64,000 nt of DNA from Amycolatopsis circi. GTDB lineage: Bacteria > Actinomycetota > Actinomycetes > Mycobacteriales > Pseudonocardiaceae. Below, in pieces: positions 59,768-64,000 of the stretch. The stretch's first letter is position 1; the number at the start of each line of letters is the position of its first letter. A program made the translations under genes and the position numbers. Under the pieces are notes generated by a model that was not told where the DNA came from, ran no database searches, and worked only from the letters and a program-made list of their open reading frames with translations. The stretch is taken from contig NZ_PQIA01000001.1 of the NCBI RefSeq assembly GCF_003385235.1, positions 44,966-108,965 of the forward strand, in the 5' to 3' direction.

Positions 59768-60164
59768 TGCGCAGGTTCCGCCGCCACTGGTCGTCGCTCG
59801 GGACGAGGCCGATCGTGTGTCCCGGCGGGATCGCGGTGGCGAGCGCGAACGGCACGTCCCGCCAGTCGAGGTCGGCACGGAGCACTCCGGCCTTTTGCGC
59901 TCGCTGGACGAGTTGGCGCATCGCCCGCTGCAGCCGGGTGATCCGTGGTTCCAGGTCGAGTCGTTCGCCGCGCCCGGAGAGTGCGTCGTGCAGCCCGCAG
60001 CTGGACGCGCGTAGCTGGACGTAGATTTCGGCGAACTCGGCGAAACCCTGCCACGGGTCGGGGGAGTCGAGCGTGTGTGCGGCGCGGTCGGTCATCTCGT
60101 CGATGGTGTCGGTGAGGATCGCGGCGAGGAGTGCGTCCAGCGACGGCACTCGCCGATACAGCAT
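59691..60164 (-). pseudogene. 5'-truncated TetR-family regulator
   Basis: 157 codons from an ATG at 60164. The protein begins MLYRRVPSLDALLAAIL, which is the end of helix 3 and helix 4 of a TetR DNA-binding domain, and continues as a normal ligand domain to QWRRNLRIILDGLRP. About 45 residues that should form the recognition helices are missing; upstream in-frame sequence is antisense to the neighbouring oxidoreductase and shows no HTH. The gene is therefore broken at its 5' end at about 60157-60164, exactly where the divergent oxidoreductase also loses its start. Confidence 0.7.
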
Positions 60165-61206
60165 CCTCGGCGCGAACCCGGATCGCGGCTGGGCAGGGCG
60201 GGCGCATATCCCGGCGATCGCCGCGTCGCCGGACTTCTCGCTCGCCGCCGTCGCGACCACTCGCACCAGCAGTGCGGAGGAGGCGCGTGCTCGCTTCGGT
60301 GCCCGGCACGCGTTCACCGACGCGCGGAGTCTCGCCGAGCATCCGGACGTCGATCTGGTTGTCGTCACGGTGAAGGTGCCCGCGCATGTGGAGTTGGTGA
60401 CGGCCGCGCTGGAGGCAGGCAAGCACGTCTACTGCGAATGGCCGTTGGCGACGACCGTCGCGGAAGCCGCCGCGTTGGCTGCGGCGGGGGAGCGGGGCGG
60501 GGTGCACACGGCTGTTGGGCTGCAGGCGCGGCTCTCGCCGACCGTCCGCCAGGCCCGCGAGATGATCGCCGAGGGCCGGATCGGCACCGTGCAGTCCGCG
60601 ACCGTGTACAGCTCGCGCAGCAAGGGAAACGCCCGGGAAGTCCCTGGGTGGACGGCCTACACCTACGACCGCCGTACCGGTGCCGGACTGGTCGAAGTGC
60701 TCGGCGGGCACACGCTCGACCTCGTGCAGCACCTGCTCGGGCCGATCCGCGAGCTGACTGCCCGGACCGCGATCCGGAACGGCTCGCATCGGGTGGCCGA
60801 GACGGGGGAGCCGATCGCGGTCACGGCACCGGATCACTTCGTCGCCCACGCCGAACTCGACGATGGGGCAGTGGTGTCCGTCCATCTGCACGACGGGGAA
60901 GCGGCGATGCCGCGGACGCGTATCGAGATCGCGGGCACCGAAGGGAATCTCGCGCTGACTTCCGCGCCGGAGACCGATCCCTGGGCGGCGCAACTGCAGA
61001 TCGGTCAGCTGGATCTTCACTCGGCGCGCGCGGAGAGTCCGGAATGGACAGTGGTTCCGGTGAACGAGGTCAGCGAGTTGCCGGTCCAGGCGGCGAATGT
61101 GGGGCGGGTCTACGAGCAGCTGGCGAAAGATCTCCGGGACGGCACGCACACGGTGCCCGACTTCGGCGTCGCCCGCCGGTTGCACGAACTACTCTCAACT
61201 GTATAA
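60073..61206 (+). CDS. Gfo/Idh/MocA oxidoreductase with replaced N-terminus
   Basis: 377 codons. Family sequence begins only at residue 30 (SILGANPDRGWAGRAHIPAI), preserving most of the Rossmann motif but not the first strand and native start. Residues 1-29 are antisense to tetR. Further features are normal: CEWPLATTVAEA for the EKP-like block (here EWP), GHTLDLVQHLLG with the catalytic His region, and the C-terminal RVYEQLAKDLRDGTHTVPDF. Whether it is translated from a start inside tetR is unknown. The stop TAA lies inside the third copy of the 16-bp recurrent element. Confidence 0.65.
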   Translation: MCAARSVISSMVSVRIAARSASSDGTRRYSILGANPDRGWAGRAHIPAIAASPDFSLAAVATTRTSSAEEARARFGARHAFTDARSLAEHPDVDLVVVTVKVPAHVELVTAALEAGKHVYCEWPLATTVAEAAALAAAGERGGVHTAVGLQARLSPTVRQAREMIAEGRIGTVQSATVYSSRSKGNAREVPGWTAYTYDRRTGAGLVEVLGGHTLDLVQHLLGPIRELTARTAIRNGSHRVAETGEPIAVTAPDHFVAHAELDDGAVVSVHLHDGEAAMPRTRIEIAGTEGNLALTSAPETDPWAAQLQIGQLDLHSARAESPEWTVVPVNEVSELPVQAANVGRVYEQLAKDLRDGTHTVPDFGVARRLHELLSTV

Positions 61207-61216
61207 CGACCTATAC
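61201..61216 (+). repeat. Recurrent 16-bp element GTATAACGACCTATAC, copy 3
   Basis: Identical to copies at 51086 and 54688. Here the arms extend to 10 bp (CAACTGTATA/TATACAGTTG), and the element contains the TAA stop of the oxidoreductase. Confidence 0.9.
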
Positions 61217-61300
61217 AGTTGGCGAATGAAAAAATACCACAGTCGTGAGACATCTGCCGACTCTCACTGCCCAAACAACCTGCAAAGACGTGAAAACGAA

Positions 61301-61332
61301 CGATGGCCACCCCGGAGAACCGGGGCGGCCAT
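61301..61332 (-). terminator. Terminator hairpin after mdh
   Basis: Arms of 14 nt with one A-C mismatch and a 4-nt loop, 16 bp beyond the mdh stop on the minus strand. Confidence 0.75.
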
Positions 61333-61347
61333 CGCGGAAAACGAACC

Positions 61348-62903
<1,556 letters not shown>

Positions 62904-63542
62904 ATGCTTACCACGATGGCCGCTGCGCTTTTGGCCCTTTCTTCGACTATTACGCCGCATTCTTGGCCGCAGAATCCTCCGCCGGACAAAATTATCATCG
63001 ACGTCGCGACCGTGAACGGGACCGGCTGCCCGCCGGACACGGCCGCGGTTTCGGTTTCGGCCGACAACACCGCTTTCACCGTCACCTACAGCCAGTACAC
63101 CGCGCAGGTCGGGGTCGGCGCGCAGCCGACGGACTTCCGGAAGAACTGCCAGATCGGCCTTCGCGTGCACGTTCCGCAGGGGTTCACGTACGGCGTGGCC
63201 TCGGCGGACTACCGGGGATTCGGGCACCTCGAAGGCGGCGCGTACGGCGTGGAGCGCGCGAACTACTATTTCCAGGGAAACTCGCCGACCGCGTACGCGT
63301 CTCATCGGCTCGACGGTTTCTACGACAATGACTGGCAGTTCTCGGATTCGACGGACATCGACGCGATTATCTACGAACCGTGCGGCCAGGAGCGCAACCT
63401 GAACGTCAACACGGAATTGCGGGCGTATGCCGGCTCTTCGGACCCGGCGAAGACGACGAGCTTCCTGACGATGGACTCGACGGACGGCAGCGTCCAGACG
63501 GTTTACCACTTCTCCTGGAAGACCTGCCCGGCAACCCCGTAA
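62904..63542 (+). CDS. Secreted DUF4360 family protein
   Basis: 212 residues. A short hydrophobic leader (MLTTMAAALLALSSTIT) precedes the DUF4360 pattern: VNGTGCPPDTAAVSVSADNTAFTVTYSQY, then GVGAQPTDFRKNCQIGLRVHVPQGFTYGV and a C-terminal cysteine pair. The family is found in secreted proteins of actinobacteria and fungi; its role is unknown. AAGGAA lies 5 nt before the ATG. Expression probably starts in the AT-rich region upstream. Confidence 0.88.
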   Translation: MLTTMAAALLALSSTITPHSWPQNPPPDKIIIDVATVNGTGCPPDTAAVSVSADNTAFTVTYSQYTAQVGVGAQPTDFRKNCQIGLRVHVPQGFTYGVASADYRGFGHLEGGAYGVERANYYFQGNSPTAYASHRLDGFYDNDWQFSDSTDIDAIIYEPCGQERNLNVNTELRAYAGSSDPAKTTSFLTMDSTDGSVQTVYHFSWKTCPATP

Positions 63543-63553
63543 CTGCATTGACT

Positions 63554-63591
63554 CGGACCCGTGAGCGCTTCCTCGGGCGCTCACGGGTCCG
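63554..63591. terminator. Bidirectional terminator hairpin (15-bp stem)
   Basis: Arms 63554-63568 and 63577-63591 lie between the DUF4360 gene and the convergent marR gene and include the marR stop codon. Confidence 0.8.
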
Positions 63592-64000
63592 TCTGCGTCA
63601 CGTTTTCCGCGAGCCTGCCCAGCAATGCGGCCAGGGTCGCGATCTCGTCGTCGGTGAACCCGCGGCGCATCCGCTTGTCGTGGGCGATCGCGGCGTCGGC
63701 GAGGCGGTGGAAGGTCCGCTCGCCGTGGTCGGTCAGCTCGACCTGGTGCACGCGCCGGTTTTCCGGGTCGCGGGTGCGGGTGAGCAGGCCTGCGGTTTCC
63801 ATGCCGTTGAGGTGGTGGGTGAGCGTCGCGCCCTGGATGCCGACCGCGTCGGCGAGTTCGCGCTGGCTCGCGTGCTGGCGGGTTTTGAGCGCGATGAGGA
63901 TCTGCCAGACCGGTTGCGATCCGCCGACCTCGGCCAGTGCGCGGTCGAACGCCTGGCCCGCGGTCTTGGCGGTGCGGGCGAGGAGGACGCGGAGCGGGGG
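63581..64000 (-). CDS. MarR-family regulator, 5' end beyond the window
   Basis: Reading on the minus strand from the window edge gives an open frame of about 139 residues: ARTAKTAGQAFDRALAEVGG, then the winged helix with QRELADAVGIQGATLTHHLNGMETAGLLTRTRDPENRRVHQVELTDHG, and a C-terminal helix. An internal ATG at 63802 would remove the recognition helix and is not the start. The target is unknown. Confidence 0.85.
   Translation of the reverse strand, partial: PPLRVLLARTAKTAGQAFDRALAEVGGSQPVWQILIALKTRQHASQRELADAVGIQGATLTHHLNGMETAGLLTRTRDPENRRVHQVELTDHGERTFHRLADAAIAHDKRMRRGFTDDEIATLAALLGRLAENVTQTDP

Noticed and set aside
59449..61185. Minus-strand 578-codon open frame spanning tetR and the oxidoreductase
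   Set aside because: Residues do not match any family; the other frames hold recognisable TetR and Gfo/Idh/MocA sequence.
63581..63802. Short 73-residue regulator starting at 63802
   Set aside because: The frame stays open to the window edge and the upstream part encodes the MarR recognition helix, so the gene is longer.

Overview
The window is high-GC actinobacterial DNA, most consistent with Amycolatopsis or a close relative in the Pseudonocardiaceae. The pointers are very GC-rich codon use, many GTG starts, many -10 boxes lying only 6-8 nt before a start codon (apparently leaderless mRNAs), a DtxR/IdeR-type iron box, DasR-type chitin-regulon sites, an Emb-like arabinosyltransferase and many short operons with 4-bp overlaps. 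It reads as ordinary chromosome with accessory metabolism. I see no rRNA, tRNA, CRISPR array, phage or intact insertion sequence.

Left part (1-20 kb): a JmjC/cupin oxygenase behind a tiny acidic-tailed ORF; an iron-regulated sucrase/ferredoxin-like protein; a 16.6-copy octanucleotide repeat; a ketopantoate reductase-like gene; a glyoxylate operon (hyi, tartronate semialdehyde reductase, glyoxylate carboligase); a CmtR-type metal sensor with its cation exporter; an SDR behind twin palindromic operators; a secreted protein with DasR-like sites; a second ssb with a decayed ssb relic beside it; a secreted GH15 glucoamylase; an EamA/TetR divergent pair; a CGNR regulator divergent from a PNPOx-NTF2 pair; an amino acid permease.

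Middle (20-48 kb): an Emb-like arabinosyltransferase and a large DUF6541-type membrane protein; a stand-alone LigD-type polymerase; a run of minus-strand genes made of a peptide-type ABC importer with a serine hydrolase, then a carnitine-to-betaine operon (3-dehydrocarnitine cleavage enzyme, L-carnitine dehydrogenase, thioesterase) headed by an unusual XRE-TetR double-HTH regulator. An M20 peptidase, an alpha/beta hydrolase with an Asp nucleophile, an ArsR-SRPBCC pair, a lipoprotein beta-propeller and an aldo-keto reductase follow.

Right part (47-64 kb): uppP behind a possible leader peptide, a phosphohistidine phosphatase, an M3 oligopeptidase, an MFS transporter, a DasR-type chitinase, a secreted hydrolase-like protein, an orphan PKS ketoreductase with a collapsed acyltransferase, a P-loop kinase, an MBL hydrolase divergent from MarR, a head-to-head deletion scar joining a truncated tetR to a Gfo/Idh/MocA oxidoreductase, malate dehydrogenase, a DUF4360 secreted protein and a MarR gene running off the end.

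The most distinctive non-coding signals are a 53-bp perfect palindrome present identically twice, a 16-bp element (GTATAACGACCTATAC) at the 3' end of three unrelated genes, and several long perfect inverted repeats between genes. No clearly new multi-gene system is evident. The best leads are these repeats, the glyoxylate carboligase with a glutamate where the family has valine, the deletion scar, and the possible peptide/JmjC pair at the left edge.
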